Assembly (NCBI RefSeq): GCF_900102525.1
Contig: NZ_FNBZ01000013.1
Coordinates: 1-54,790, forward strand
Length of the DNA: 54,790 nt
Origin: Allobosea robiniae
Lineage (GTDB): Bacteria > Pseudomonadota > Alphaproteobacteria > Rhizobiales > Beijerinckiaceae
Direction: 5' to 3'
The notes under the pieces are model-generated. The model did no database searches, was not told the DNA's origin, and saw only the letters and a list, made by a program, of their open reading frames with translations. The position numbers and the translations under genes are program-made. Position 1 is the stretch's first letter; the number at the start of each line of letters is the position of its first letter. This document shows, in pieces, positions 8,289-16,234 of this stretch.

Positions 8289-9323
8289 TCAGGCAGCGGC
8301 GCGGGTCTTTTCCTTGCCATCCTGGGCCATCTTGATGGCGAGCGAGAGCGCGGCGCGCGTCGCGCCGAGATTGGCGACGCCCTTGCCGGCAATCTCATAG
8401 GCCGTGCCATGGGCCGGCGTGCAGATCGGGAAGGGGAAGCCGCCGATCAGGGTGACGCCACGGTCGAAGCCGATCAGCTTCATCGCGATCTGGCCCTGAT
8501 CGTGATACATCGTCAGGACAGCGTCGAAATCGCCGTTCTTCGCGCGCAGGAACACCGTATCCGACGGGAACGGCCCCTCGACGGTGAAGCCCTTGGCCTT
8601 GGCCGCCTTCACCGCCGGCTCGATCGTCTCGATCTCGTCGCGGCCGAAATTGCCGCCATCGCCGGCATGAGGATTGATGCCCGCGACCGCGATGCGCGGC
8701 GGGTTGAAGCCGGCGGCGCGCAGATTGGCATCGGCCAGCGTCAGGGCGCGCAGGATGCGCTCCTGCGTGATGTTCTGAGCCACTTCCGAGAGCGGGATGT
8801 GCGAGGTGACGCGGGCGTTCCAGAGCTTGTCGAGGATGTTGAACTCGCTCGCGGCGCCTTCGAAGCCGATCGCGTCGCGCACGAAGCGGATTTCGTCGTC
8901 ATAGCCGGGATAGGCGAAGCGCATCGCCGCCTTGTTGAAGGGCGTGAAGAACACCGCATCGGCCTGGCCGGAGGCGGCGAATTGCAGCGCGCGGCGGAAA
9001 TTCTCGGTCGCAGCCTTGCCGCCGGCGAGCGTCGCGGTGCCGCGCTTGAGATCGGCGGGGTCGTGATTGCCGAGATCGATAAAGGCGGGCTTGTCGCCAA
9101 GCGGCACGGCGTCACCGTCCTTGACGACCTGGACCTGCGGATCGACGCCGCCGTCCTTGATGCCGAGATCGAGCAGCCGCTTGTCGCCGAAGACGACATA
9201 GCGGGCAGCGCCGCGCAGGTCGGCCTCCGACAGGATGCGGGCCGTCAATTCGGGACTGATGCCGGAGGGATCGCCCATCGCAACGGCGATCACCGGCAAG
9301 GCGTCATTCGTCCGCTCACTCAT
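8289..9323 (-). CDS. PdxA/PdxA2-family NAD-dependent hydroxy-acid (phosphate) dehydrogenase
   Basis: This 344-aa protein has the PdxA fold signatures: VAMGDPSGISPEL at the N-terminus, VFFTPFNKAAMRFAYPGYDDE, SHIPLSEVAQNIT, NPHAGDGGNFGRDE and MYHDQGQIAMKLIGF, the His residues being the family's metal ligands. It sits in a catabolic operon, not with pyridoxine genes, so a PdxA2-type role (oxidative decarboxylation of a 4-phospho-tetronate or related acid) or a TphB-like role is more likely than vitamin B6 synthesis. The DUF1537 kinase that usually accompanies PdxA2 is absent from the window. The start at 9323 was chosen over an upstream one because it begins the conserved block. Confidence 0.88.
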   Translation of the reverse strand: MSERTNDALPVIAVAMGDPSGISPELTARILSEADLRGAARYVVFGDKRLLDLGIKDGGVDPQVQVVKDGDAVPLGDKPAFIDLGNHDPADLKRGTATLAGGKAATENFRRALQFAASGQADAVFFTPFNKAAMRFAYPGYDDEIRFVRDAIGFEGAASEFNILDKLWNARVTSHIPLSEVAQNITQERILRALTLADANLRAAGFNPPRIAVAGINPHAGDGGNFGRDEIETIEPAVKAAKAKGFTVEGPFPSDTVFLRAKNGDFDAVLTMYHDQGQIAMKLIGFDRGVTLIGGFPFPICTPAHGTAYEIAGKGVANLGATRAALSLAIKMAQDGKEKTRAAA

Positions 9324-9391
9324 GGCCGCAACTCCGCTGCCTGTCCGTTCGTCTGGCCCGTTGGCTAACACAGGCAGCCCGGCCACTCAAG

Positions 9392-9409
9392 TATGCTGTA
9401 TGCAGCATA
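9392..9409. promoter_or_regulatory. Candidate GntR operator TATGCTG-N4-CAGCATA
   Basis: An 18-bp inverted repeat with perfect 7-bp arms lies in the 150-bp divergent promoter between the PdxA2/TTT operon (start 9323) and the SAF-dehydrogenase/GntR pair (start 9474). Its size and symmetry fit an FCD-type GntR dimer. The GntR gene at 10933 is the natural candidate to bind it. Confidence 0.6.
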
Positions 9410-9473
9410 TCCAGATTGCTGTACCAAGCAGGAAGATGCAGGCGCGGATTGCGGCCGCGCCGAAGGAGGGCCG

Positions 9474-10880
9474 ATGAATTTTCATGCGCATTACGCCGGG
9501 ATCGCGGAGCCGGTCGAAACCTGCCTGGTCGGCAGCGGCAGCTTCGGGCGCAGCTATCTCGCGCAGTCGCGCCGGACGCGGCTGGTCAATGCGCGCATCG
9601 CGGTCGACGTCACCGCCGAGGCGGCCGCACGCGCCTTCGCCGCGGCCGGTTTCGAGCCGGGCGAGATCGCGCTGTGCGCGACCGGCGCCGAGGCCAGGAC
9701 CGCATGGAACGCCGGCAAGTGCATCGCCGCGGCGAGCCTCGACGTCGTCATGGAATTGCCCTTCGCGCTTCTCGTCGAGGCCACCGGGAGCCCCGAGGCA
9801 GCCACACGGCACAGCCTCGCCGCGATCGACGCCGGCCGCCATGTCGCGCTGGTCTCGAAGGAGGCCGACAGCGTCGTGGGTCCCGGGCTGGCGCGGCTCG
9901 CCCGCGACAAGCGCGTCGTGGTGACGCCGGTCGACGGCGACCAGCCGAGCCTACTGATCGCGCTGGCGAGCTGGGCCGAGGTCATCGGCCTCGAGATCAT
10001 CGCAGTCGGCAAGTCGAGCGAATACGATTTCGTGCTCGATGCCGCGACCGGCGACGTCACCTGCAATGGCGTGACCCGTTCGCTGCCGGCGCTGCGCGAG
10101 CACTGGCTGCCGGGCTCGCGCTCGATCGTGACCAATGCCGCCGAGCGCGCGCGCATCCTCGGCGAGGCTTTCCCGCTGCGGGCCGTGCCCGATCTCTGCG
10201 AGATGACGCTCGTCGCCAATGCGCTGGATTTCTCGGCCGATGCCGCCGGCTTCCACGCGCCGCCGGCCCGCGTGCCGGAGCTCGCCGATCTCTTCGCGGA
10301 GCGCAGCGAAGGCGGCCTGATGGGCGGCACGCGCCGGATCGACGTCTTCCATCATCTGCGGCTCAAGGAAGAAGCGAGCTTCGCCGGCGGCGTCTTCATC
10401 GTCGTGCGCTGCGACAATGACGAGACCTGGGAGATGCTCGCCGGCAAGGGCCATGTCGTCAGCCGCAGCGGCAGGACGGCTGCGCTCTACCTGCCGCGCC
10501 ATCTGCTCGGCGTCGAGGTCGCGACCTCCATCCTCGATGCCGCCGGCCTCGGACGCTCCGGCTATGGCGACGGTTACCGCCCGCGGCAGGATCTCGTCGC
10601 CGTGGCGCAGCGCGATCTCGCCGCCGGGACGGTGCTCGCGATGGGCGGGCATCATCACAGCATCGACAATGTCGGCGCCGAAGTGAGGCCGGCGATGGCG
10701 CTGGCAGCCGAGCGCGCCGCCCCGTTCTACCTGATCGCCGACCGGACGCTCGTTCGCCCGGTCAAGGCCGGCGCAGCGATCCGCCTCGGCGATGTCGCGA
10801 TCCCCGAAGATTCCGGGTTGCTGGCGATGCGCCGGCGGCAGGACGCGCTGTTTGCCGCCGGAAACGACGTGCCGGTTTGA
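9474..10880 (+). CDS. Homoserine-dehydrogenase-like NAD(P) oxidoreductase with C-terminal SAF domain
   Basis: This 468-aa protein starts at ATG 9474 behind GAAGGAGG. An N-terminal Rossmann fold (CLVGSGSFGRSY, Gly 20/22/25) leads into a catalytic region with HVALVSKEADSVVGPGLARLA, characteristic of homoserine-dehydrogenase-like oxidoreductases. The last ~110 residues form an SAF module (RQDLVAVAQRDLAAGTVL ... LVRPVKAGAAIRLGDVAI). Such proteins are often loosely named FlgA-like, but no flagellar context exists here. It diverges from the PdxA2/TTT operon across a shared palindrome and probably oxidises an intermediate of that acid pathway; the substrate is unknown. Confidence 0.85.
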   Translation: MNFHAHYAGIAEPVETCLVGSGSFGRSYLAQSRRTRLVNARIAVDVTAEAAARAFAAAGFEPGEIALCATGAEARTAWNAGKCIAAASLDVVMELPFALLVEATGSPEAATRHSLAAIDAGRHVALVSKEADSVVGPGLARLARDKRVVVTPVDGDQPSLLIALASWAEVIGLEIIAVGKSSEYDFVLDAATGDVTCNGVTRSLPALREHWLPGSRSIVTNAAERARILGEAFPLRAVPDLCEMTLVANALDFSADAAGFHAPPARVPELADLFAERSEGGLMGGTRRIDVFHHLRLKEEASFAGGVFIVVRCDNDETWEMLAGKGHVVSRSGRTAALYLPRHLLGVEVATSILDAAGLGRSGYGDGYRPRQDLVAVAQRDLAAGTVLAMGGHHHSIDNVGAEVRPAMALAAERAAPFYLIADRTLVRPVKAGAAIRLGDVAIPEDSGLLAMRRRQDALFAAGNDVPV

Positions 10881-10932
10881 CAGCGCGGAAGCCGCATGCC
10901 GTAACGGAGAGGCCGGAAACACGGGAGCAACG

Positions 10933-11598
10933 ATGAGCGAGACGGCGGCCGACTATATCCCGATCACGCGGCGGACCCTCCATGACGAGGTGCTGGAGCG
11001 CGTGCGCGACATGATCATCGAAGGGCGCCTCGCCCCCGGCCAGCGCATCAACGAAGGCCAGGTCGGCGCCCAGCTCGGCGTGTCGCGGACGCCATTGCGC
11101 GAGGCGATCAAGACTCTCGCCAGCGAGGGGCTGGTCGAGATCCTGCCGGCCAAGGGCGCGATCGTCCGGAAATTCTCGGCGCGGGACCTCGCCGACATCC
11201 TCGAAGTCATCAAGAGCCTGGAGCAGCTCGGCGGTCGGATCGCCTGTGCGCAGGCCAGCGACGCCACGGTCGAAGCGATCCACACGCTGCACCGGGACAT
11301 GCTGGCACTCTACGCGACGCGCGACCGGCTCGACTATTTCAAGCTCAATCAGGCGATCCACAGCGCCATCGTCGCCGCCTCCGGCAATGCGGTGCTGGCC
11401 GAGATGCACACCACGCTGCAATCGCGGATCAAGCGGCTGCGCTTCGTCGGCAACGAAGGCCCCGAAAAATGGGCCGGAGCGGTCGCCGAGCATGAGGACA
11501 TGATGGCGGCGCTGCTCAGGCGCGACGGCGACGCCCTGGCCGAGGCGATCGGCCGCCATATGGACACGACGCTGGTGCGGGTGCGCGAAGTCCTCTGA
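10933..11598 (+). CDS. GntR-family regulator (FadR/FCD subfamily)
   Basis: This 221-aa protein has an N-terminal winged helix with the GntR signature (LAPGQRINEGQVGAQLGVSRTPLREAI) and an all-helical FCD effector domain. The FCD metal/ligand positions include H (LNQAIHSAIV), H (VAEHEDMMAAL) and H (AIGRHMDTTL). It starts 52 bp after the SAF dehydrogenase and is probably co-transcribed with it. Local context points to control of the divergent acid-catabolism promoter through the palindrome at 9392-9409. Confidence 0.93.
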   Translation: MSETAADYIPITRRTLHDEVLERVRDMIIEGRLAPGQRINEGQVGAQLGVSRTPLREAIKTLASEGLVEILPAKGAIVRKFSARDLADILEVIKSLEQLGGRIACAQASDATVEAIHTLHRDMLALYATRDRLDYFKLNQAIHSAIVAASGNAVLAEMHTTLQSRIKRLRFVGNEGPEKWAGAVAEHEDMMAALLRRDGDALAEAIGRHMDTTLVRVREVL

Positions 11599-11879
11599 AG
11601 GCCTGCCCGAACACCGGGCCTGTCCGGAACCCATAGACTTTCGAATAAGCGTCCGACGGCAACACAAGCTCTCTCGCGCCGGCCGGAATCCGTTCCGACA
11701 CAATCGTTTACCCTCACCTTGGAGCCGGCATTCGAGCCCTCCGAGACGGCTATCCGCGCTCTCCTTCTTTGAATAAGCTGTAGACAAGGCGGCCCGGGGA
11801 CTTCCGCCCCAGGAGCTTCCGATACAACGGGGCCGTTTGCCGCCCTCGCGAGGGCGGAAAGGCGTTCAAGGAGACACCC
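11599..11879. other. Intergenic leader region before the first dpp operon
   Basis: This 281-bp stretch holds no convincing gene. Immediately after the GntR stop is a weak hairpin (CTGCCCG-AACAC-CGGGCCTG) that could end GntR transcription. The remainder should contain the promoter of the binding-protein gene at 11880, but I cannot identify -35/-10 boxes with confidence. Near the start codon lies the strong palindrome annotated at 11840-11857, then AAGGAG as ribosome binding site. Confidence 0.5.
11840..11857. promoter_or_regulatory. Perfect 18-bp palindrome in the leader of the binding-protein gene
   Basis: CCGCCCTCGCGAGGGCGG is a perfect palindrome that ends 22 nt before the ATG at 11880 and 11 nt before its AAGGAG site. 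As RNA it would be a very stable stem beside the ribosome binding site; as DNA it could be an operator. Which applies cannot be told from sequence. Confidence 0.6.
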
Positions 11880-13472
11880 ATGAAGACGATTCTGTTGGCG
11901 ACGCTGTCGGCCGCCGCGCTGATGGCCGCGCAACCGCTGATGGCCAAGACGCTGGTCTATTGCTCCGAGGGCAGTCCCGAGAATTTCGCGCCGAGCGTCA
12001 ACACCACCGGCACGTCCTTCGATGCGAACACCCAGATCTACGACACGATCGTCCAGTTCGAGCGTGGCGGCACCAAGGTCCAGCCGGCCCTTGCCGAGAA
12101 ATGGGATATCTCGCCGGATGGCCTGACCTACACCTTCCACCTGCGCAAGAACGTCAAGTGGCAGTCCAACAAGAGCTTCAAGCCGACGCGCGACTTCAAT
12201 GCCGACGACATCATCTTCATGATCGAGCGGCAGTGGAAGGAGAACCATCCGTTCTTCAAGGTGACGAGCTCGAACCACTCCTATTTCAACGACATGGGCA
12301 TGCCCAAGCTGCTGAAATCGGTCGAGAAGGTCGATGACTACACCGTCAAGTTCACGCTGAACCAGCCGGAAGCACCGTTCCTTGCCGACCTCGCCATGCA
12401 ATATGCCAGCGTGCAGTCGAAGGAATATGCCGATGCGATGCTGAAGGCGGGCACGCCCGAGAAGCTCGACCAGGACCCGATCGGCACCGGCCCGTTCTAT
12501 CTCGTGCAATACCAGAAGGACGCGATCATCCGCTACAAGGCCAATCCCGACTATTGGGCCGGCAAGGCCAAGATCGACGACCTGATCTTCGCGATCACGC
12601 CGGACGCCTCGGTGCGCTGGGCCAAGCTGCAGAAGGGCGAATGCCATGTCATGCCCTATCCGAACCCGGCCGATCTCGACGCGATCAGGAAGGACGCCAA
12701 TGTCGAGATCCTCGAGCAGCCCGGCCTGAACATCGGCTATCTCGCTTACAACACCACCAAGAAGCCGTTCGACGACGTCAAGGTGCGCCACGCCGTCAAC
12801 AAGGCGATCAACAAGCAGGCGATCATCGACGCGGTCTATCTCTCCAGCGGCGTCGCGGCGATCAACCCGATCCCGCCGACCATGTGGTCCTATAACGAGA
12901 CGATCAAGGACGACCCCTATGATCCGGAGGCGGCCAAGAAGGAGCTGGCCGAGGCCGGCTATCCGAACGGGCTGGAGATCGACCTCTGGGCCATGCCGGT
13001 GCAGCGCCCCTACAACCCCAACGCCAAGCGCATCGCCGAACTGATGCAGGCCGATCTCGCCAAGGTCGGCGTCAAGGCCGAGATCAAGAGCTTCGAATGG
13101 GGCGAGTACCGCAAGCGCCTGCAGGCGGGCGAGCACCAGACCGGCATGTTCGGCTGGACCGGCGACAACGGCGACCCGGACAACTTCCTGCACACGCTGC
13201 TGGGCTGCGACGCGGCCAAGAACAACGGCGGCAACGTCGCGAAGTTCTGCTACAAGCCCTTCGACGACCTGGTCGTGAAGGCGAAGACGGTCACCGACCA
13301 GGCCGAGCGCGAGAAGCTCTACCGGCAGGCGCAGGTGATCTTCAAGGAACAGTCGCCGTGGTTCACCATTGCCCACGCCGTGCAGTTGAAGCCCGTCCGC
13401 AAGGAAGTGAAGGACTTCAAGCTCTCGCCGTTCGGCCGCCACACCTTCTACGGCGTCGACATCGGCAAGTGA
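11880..13472 (+). CDS. Opp/Dpp-type ABC transporter substrate-binding protein (first of two)
   Basis: This 530-aa SBP family 5 protein has signal peptide MKTILLATLSAAALMAAQPLMA. It shows the typical cluster-C core (ALAEKWDISPDGLTYTFHLR, DFNADDIIFMIERQ, DPIGTGPFYLVQYQKDAIIRY). Such proteins bind peptides and many other small ligands in the periplasm. The next gene encodes a clear paralogue, with similar runs such as SNKSFKPTRDFNADD versus ANKSFTPTRDFNADD. It is the first gene of the operon with the D-aminopeptidase and permeases and is followed by a strong hairpin, consistent with its expression above that of the membrane parts. Confidence 0.93.
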   Translation: MKTILLATLSAAALMAAQPLMAKTLVYCSEGSPENFAPSVNTTGTSFDANTQIYDTIVQFERGGTKVQPALAEKWDISPDGLTYTFHLRKNVKWQSNKSFKPTRDFNADDIIFMIERQWKENHPFFKVTSSNHSYFNDMGMPKLLKSVEKVDDYTVKFTLNQPEAPFLADLAMQYASVQSKEYADAMLKAGTPEKLDQDPIGTGPFYLVQYQKDAIIRYKANPDYWAGKAKIDDLIFAITPDASVRWAKLQKGECHVMPYPNPADLDAIRKDANVEILEQPGLNIGYLAYNTTKKPFDDVKVRHAVNKAINKQAIIDAVYLSSGVAAINPIPPTMWSYNETIKDDPYDPEAAKKELAEAGYPNGLEIDLWAMPVQRPYNPNAKRIAELMQADLAKVGVKAEIKSFEWGEYRKRLQAGEHQTGMFGWTGDNGDPDNFLHTLLGCDAAKNNGGNVAKFCYKPFDDLVVKAKTVTDQAEREKLYRQAQVIFKEQSPWFTIAHAVQLKPVRKEVKDFKLSPFGRHTFYGVDIGK

Positions 13473-13480
13473 CCCTCCGC

Positions 13481-13511
13481 ATCAACCGCGCCACATCGTG
13501 GCGCGGTTGAT
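13481..13511. terminator. Strong intercistronic hairpin after the first binding-protein gene
   Basis: ATCAACCGCGCCAC and GTGGCGCGGTTGAT form a perfect 14-bp stem around a 3-nt loop, starting 9 bp after the stop codon. There is no T-tract, so it is more likely an mRNA 3'-end stabiliser or partial attenuator than a full terminator; the second binding-protein gene continues downstream. Confidence 0.7.
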
Positions 13512-13533
13512 GCTTGCCAGTTGATGCTTGCCA
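13507..13533. repeat. Tandem 14-bp repeat
   Basis: TTGATGCTTGCCA occurs at 13507-13519 and again at 13521-13533, directly in tandem with one base between. The first copy overlaps the right arm of the hairpin at 13481-13511. It looks like a slippage duplication. Confidence 0.75.
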
Positions 13534-13629
13534 AGTGACGCGGCCCCGCCGGACCGCGTTCCGGGAGGTGGAGACGATGGGGCACGACGCCCCGCGCCCG
13601 ATCCGCCTCTCCTGCCTGTCCCGAGAGAG

Positions 13630-15252
13630 ATGCCCATGCCCGTTCGTGCCCGTTCTCTTGCCCTGACGCTGGGGCTGAGCGCCCTTCTGCTGCCCGCCGT
13701 CGCCAGCGCCCAGGCGCTCGTCGTCTGCTCCGAGGCCAGCCCCGATTACCTGAACCCGCAATTCAGCGGACAGAACACCGCCTATGACGTGGCGGCACAG
13801 ATCTATGAGCGGCTGACCGCGACGGAGCGCGGAGGATCGCAGATCATCCCCAGCCTCGCCGAGTCCTGGACGATTTCCGATGACGGGCTGACCTACACGT
13901 TCAAGCTGCGCAAGGGCGTGAAGTGGCACGCCAACAAGAGCTTCACGCCGACGCGGGACTTCAACGCCGACGACGTGATCTTCTCGTTCGGCCGGATGTT
14001 CGACGAGAAGAATCCTTTCCACAAAGTCGGCAGCGGCAATTTCGGCTTCTTCGCCGAGATCGTGAAGCCGAGCCTGAAGGCGATCGAGAAGGTCGACGAC
14101 TACACGGTCAAGCTGACACTGACCAAGCCGAACTCGCCGCTGCTCTCGGCGCTCTCGGTCGAGCCGATGTCGATCCTTTCGGCTGAGTACGCGGCTGCGA
14201 TGCTGAAGGCCGGCACGCCCGAGCAGATCGATTTCGTGCCGATCGGCACCGGGCCGTTCTCACTCACCTCCTATCAGAAGGACGCCGTCATCCGCTTCAA
14301 GGCGGTGCCGGATCACTGGACCAAGGCGGTCGGCAACCGCGACCGCATGGCGCTGGTCAACGACCTGATCTTCGTGATCACGCCGGACGCCTCGGTGCGC
14401 TTCGCCAAGGTGCGCTCGGGCGAGTGCCAGATCGCGCGCTATCCCAATCCCGGCGACCTGCCGGCGATGAAGGCGGAAGCCTCGATCAACCTCCTGCAGG
14501 GCAGCATCGCCGACCAGAGCTTCCTCGCCTTCAACCAGCAGAAGAAGCCTTTCGGCGACAAGCGCGTGCGCGAGGCGCTGGCCTATGCGACTAACATCCC
14601 CGCGATCATCGACGCGGTCTATCAGGGCACCGGCAAGATCGCTGCGGCGGCCGTGCCGCCCTCGCTCTGGTCGCATGATGCGGATCTGAAGCCGCGCCCC
14701 TACGATCCCGAGAAGGCCAAGGCGCTGCTGAAGGAGGCGGGTCTCGCCGACGGCTTCGAGACGACGCTCTGGGCCATTCCGGTCGTGCGCGCCTATATGC
14801 CGAACGGCCGGCGTGCGGCCGAGCTGATCCAGGCCGACTGGGCCAAGATCGGCGTCAAGGCGACGATCCAGACCTACGAATGGGGCGAGTATCTCAAGCG
14901 CGGCCGCGCCGGCGACCATGAGGTCGGCATGTTCGGCTATACCTGGGACTATCCCGATCCGAGCCAGATCCTGCTTTCGGGCTGGACCTGCGAAGGCGTG
15001 AAGAGCGGCGCCAACCGCTCGCGCTGGTGCAACCAGGAGGCCTCGGACGCGCTGGCCAAGGCCAGCACCATCACCGACCAGGGCGAGCGCACAAAGCTCT
15101 ACAAGCGCTTCCAGGAGCTGTTCCACGAGGATGTCGCGGGCCTGCTCTTCGCCAATGCGCAGGCGTTCACGCCGGTGCGCAAGGAAGTGAAGGACTACAA
15201 GATCCACTTCTTCGGCGGACAGCCCTTCTACGGCGTCTCCATCGCCAAGTAA
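13630..15252 (+). CDS. Opp/Dpp-type ABC transporter substrate-binding protein (second of two)
   Basis: This 540-aa SBP family 5 protein is a close paralogue of the preceding gene. The signal peptide is MPMPVRARSLALTLGLSALLLPAVASA, then QALVVCSEASPDYLNPQF. ATG 13630 follows CCGAGAGAG; an in-frame ATG at 13636 is an alternative. Core motifs LAESWTISDDGLTYTFKLRK and DFVPIGTGPFSLTSYQKDAVIRF match its neighbour position for position. Two binding proteins feeding one permease/ATPase set would broaden ligand range. A 10-bp-stem hairpin follows at 15268-15291. Confidence 0.93.
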   Translation: MPMPVRARSLALTLGLSALLLPAVASAQALVVCSEASPDYLNPQFSGQNTAYDVAAQIYERLTATERGGSQIIPSLAESWTISDDGLTYTFKLRKGVKWHANKSFTPTRDFNADDVIFSFGRMFDEKNPFHKVGSGNFGFFAEIVKPSLKAIEKVDDYTVKLTLTKPNSPLLSALSVEPMSILSAEYAAAMLKAGTPEQIDFVPIGTGPFSLTSYQKDAVIRFKAVPDHWTKAVGNRDRMALVNDLIFVITPDASVRFAKVRSGECQIARYPNPGDLPAMKAEASINLLQGSIADQSFLAFNQQKKPFGDKRVREALAYATNIPAIIDAVYQGTGKIAAAAVPPSLWSHDADLKPRPYDPEKAKALLKEAGLADGFETTLWAIPVVRAYMPNGRRAAELIQADWAKIGVKATIQTYEWGEYLKRGRAGDHEVGMFGYTWDYPDPSQILLSGWTCEGVKSGANRSRWCNQEASDALAKASTITDQGERTKLYKRFQELFHEDVAGLLFANAQAFTPVRKEVKDYKIHFFGGQPFYGVSIAK

Positions 15253-15267
15253 TCCTGCCCCCTCTCG

Positions 15268-15291
15268 CCGCGGCAGCCCACGCTGCCGCGG
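15268..15291. terminator. Intercistronic hairpin after the second binding-protein gene
   Basis: CCGCGGCAGC and GCTGCCGCGG pair perfectly around a CCAC loop 15 bp after the stop codon. There is no T-tract. Like the hairpin behind the first binding protein, it probably protects the upstream mRNA or lowers expression of downstream genes. Confidence 0.65.
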
Positions 15292-15346
15292 TCGACCGCC
15301 TGCGCGCTCATGCGAGCGGCGCAGGGCCTCCCCGGAGCTCATCGCC

Positions 15347-16171
15347 ATGCGCATCTACATTTCCGCCGACATCGAAGGCATCGCCGGCGTCGTCACCCGC
15401 GATCAGACCCTCGTGGAGGGCTTCGAATACCAGGCCGCCCGGATCTGGATGACCGACAGCGTCACCGCCGCGGCACGGGCCGCCTATGCCAGCGGCGCCA
15501 GCGAGGTCGTCATCGCCGACAGCCATGGCAGAGGGCAGAACCTGCTGCTCGAGCGGCTGCCGCGCGAGGTTCAGCTCGTCCGGGCCCATCCGCGGCCGCT
15601 CTCGATGATGCAGGGCATCGAGGCCGGCAGCTATGACGGCGCGCTCTTCATCGGCTACCATACGGGAGCGACCAATCCCGAAGGCGTGCTGGCCCATACC
15701 TTCCGCAGCGCCTGCCTGCGCGAGGTCAGGGTCAACGGCGTCGCCGTTCCGGAGGCCGGCATCAATGCCGCCATCGCCGGGCATTTCGACGTGCCGGTCC
15801 TGCTCGTCAGCGGCGACGACGCCACCATCGCCGAGACGAAGGGGTTCCTGCCCGATATCGAGGGCGTGACGGTGAAATGGGCGCATAGCCGCCAGTCCGC
15901 CCGCACGCTGATGCCGGAAGCCTCTTACGAGCTGATCGCGGAGGGTGTGAAGCGCGCCATCGCGCGGCGGGCCGCGATCAAGCCCTATCGCATCGCCGGG
16001 CCGGTCACGCTCGATATCAACTTCCTGTTCCGGCAGCCGGTCGAGTATCTCGCCATGCTGAAGGCCGTGGAGCGGCTCGACGCCTTCACGATCCGCTATG
16101 TCGCGGACGACATCCTTGATCTCCAGCGCTTTTTGGTGTTTGCGCTGGGCTACAGCTCGACATTGCAATAA
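15347..16171 (+). CDS. dppA: M55-family D-aminopeptidase (DppA-like)
   Basis: This 274-aa protein matches Bacillus subtilis DppA, a zinc D-aminopeptidase, at its metal ligands: D8 and E10 in ISADIEGIAG, H60 in DSHGRG, H105 in GYHTGA and E136 in VPEAGIN; H117 in AHTFRS is the likely catalytic His. It has no signal peptide, so it acts in the cytoplasm on imported peptides with N-terminal D-residues, for example D-Ala-containing stem fragments. It lies between the binding proteins and the permeases of a Dpp importer, the same partnership as in the B. subtilis dpp operon. Confidence 0.93.
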   Translation: MRIYISADIEGIAGVVTRDQTLVEGFEYQAARIWMTDSVTAAARAAYASGASEVVIADSHGRGQNLLLERLPREVQLVRAHPRPLSMMQGIEAGSYDGALFIGYHTGATNPEGVLAHTFRSACLREVRVNGVAVPEAGINAAIAGHFDVPVLLVSGDDATIAETKGFLPDIEGVTVKWAHSRQSARTLMPEASYELIAEGVKRAIARRAAIKPYRIAGPVTLDINFLFRQPVEYLAMLKAVERLDAFTIRYVADDILDLQRFLVFALGYSSTLQ

Positions 16172-16234
16172 ATCCAAACGACCTGCCGGCGTGCGACGAT
16201 CGCTTCCGCGCCGGCCAAGAACATCGGCACAACC

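Noticed and set aside
8289..9323. Assignment as pyridoxine-synthesis PdxA
   Set aside because: The operon context (TTT transporter, aldolase, divergent SAF dehydrogenase and GntR) is catabolic; the PdxA2-like call is safer.
11349..13442. A 697-codon minus-strand open frame
   Set aside because: It is antisense to GntR and the first binding-protein gene, with composition typical of a GC-rich shadow.
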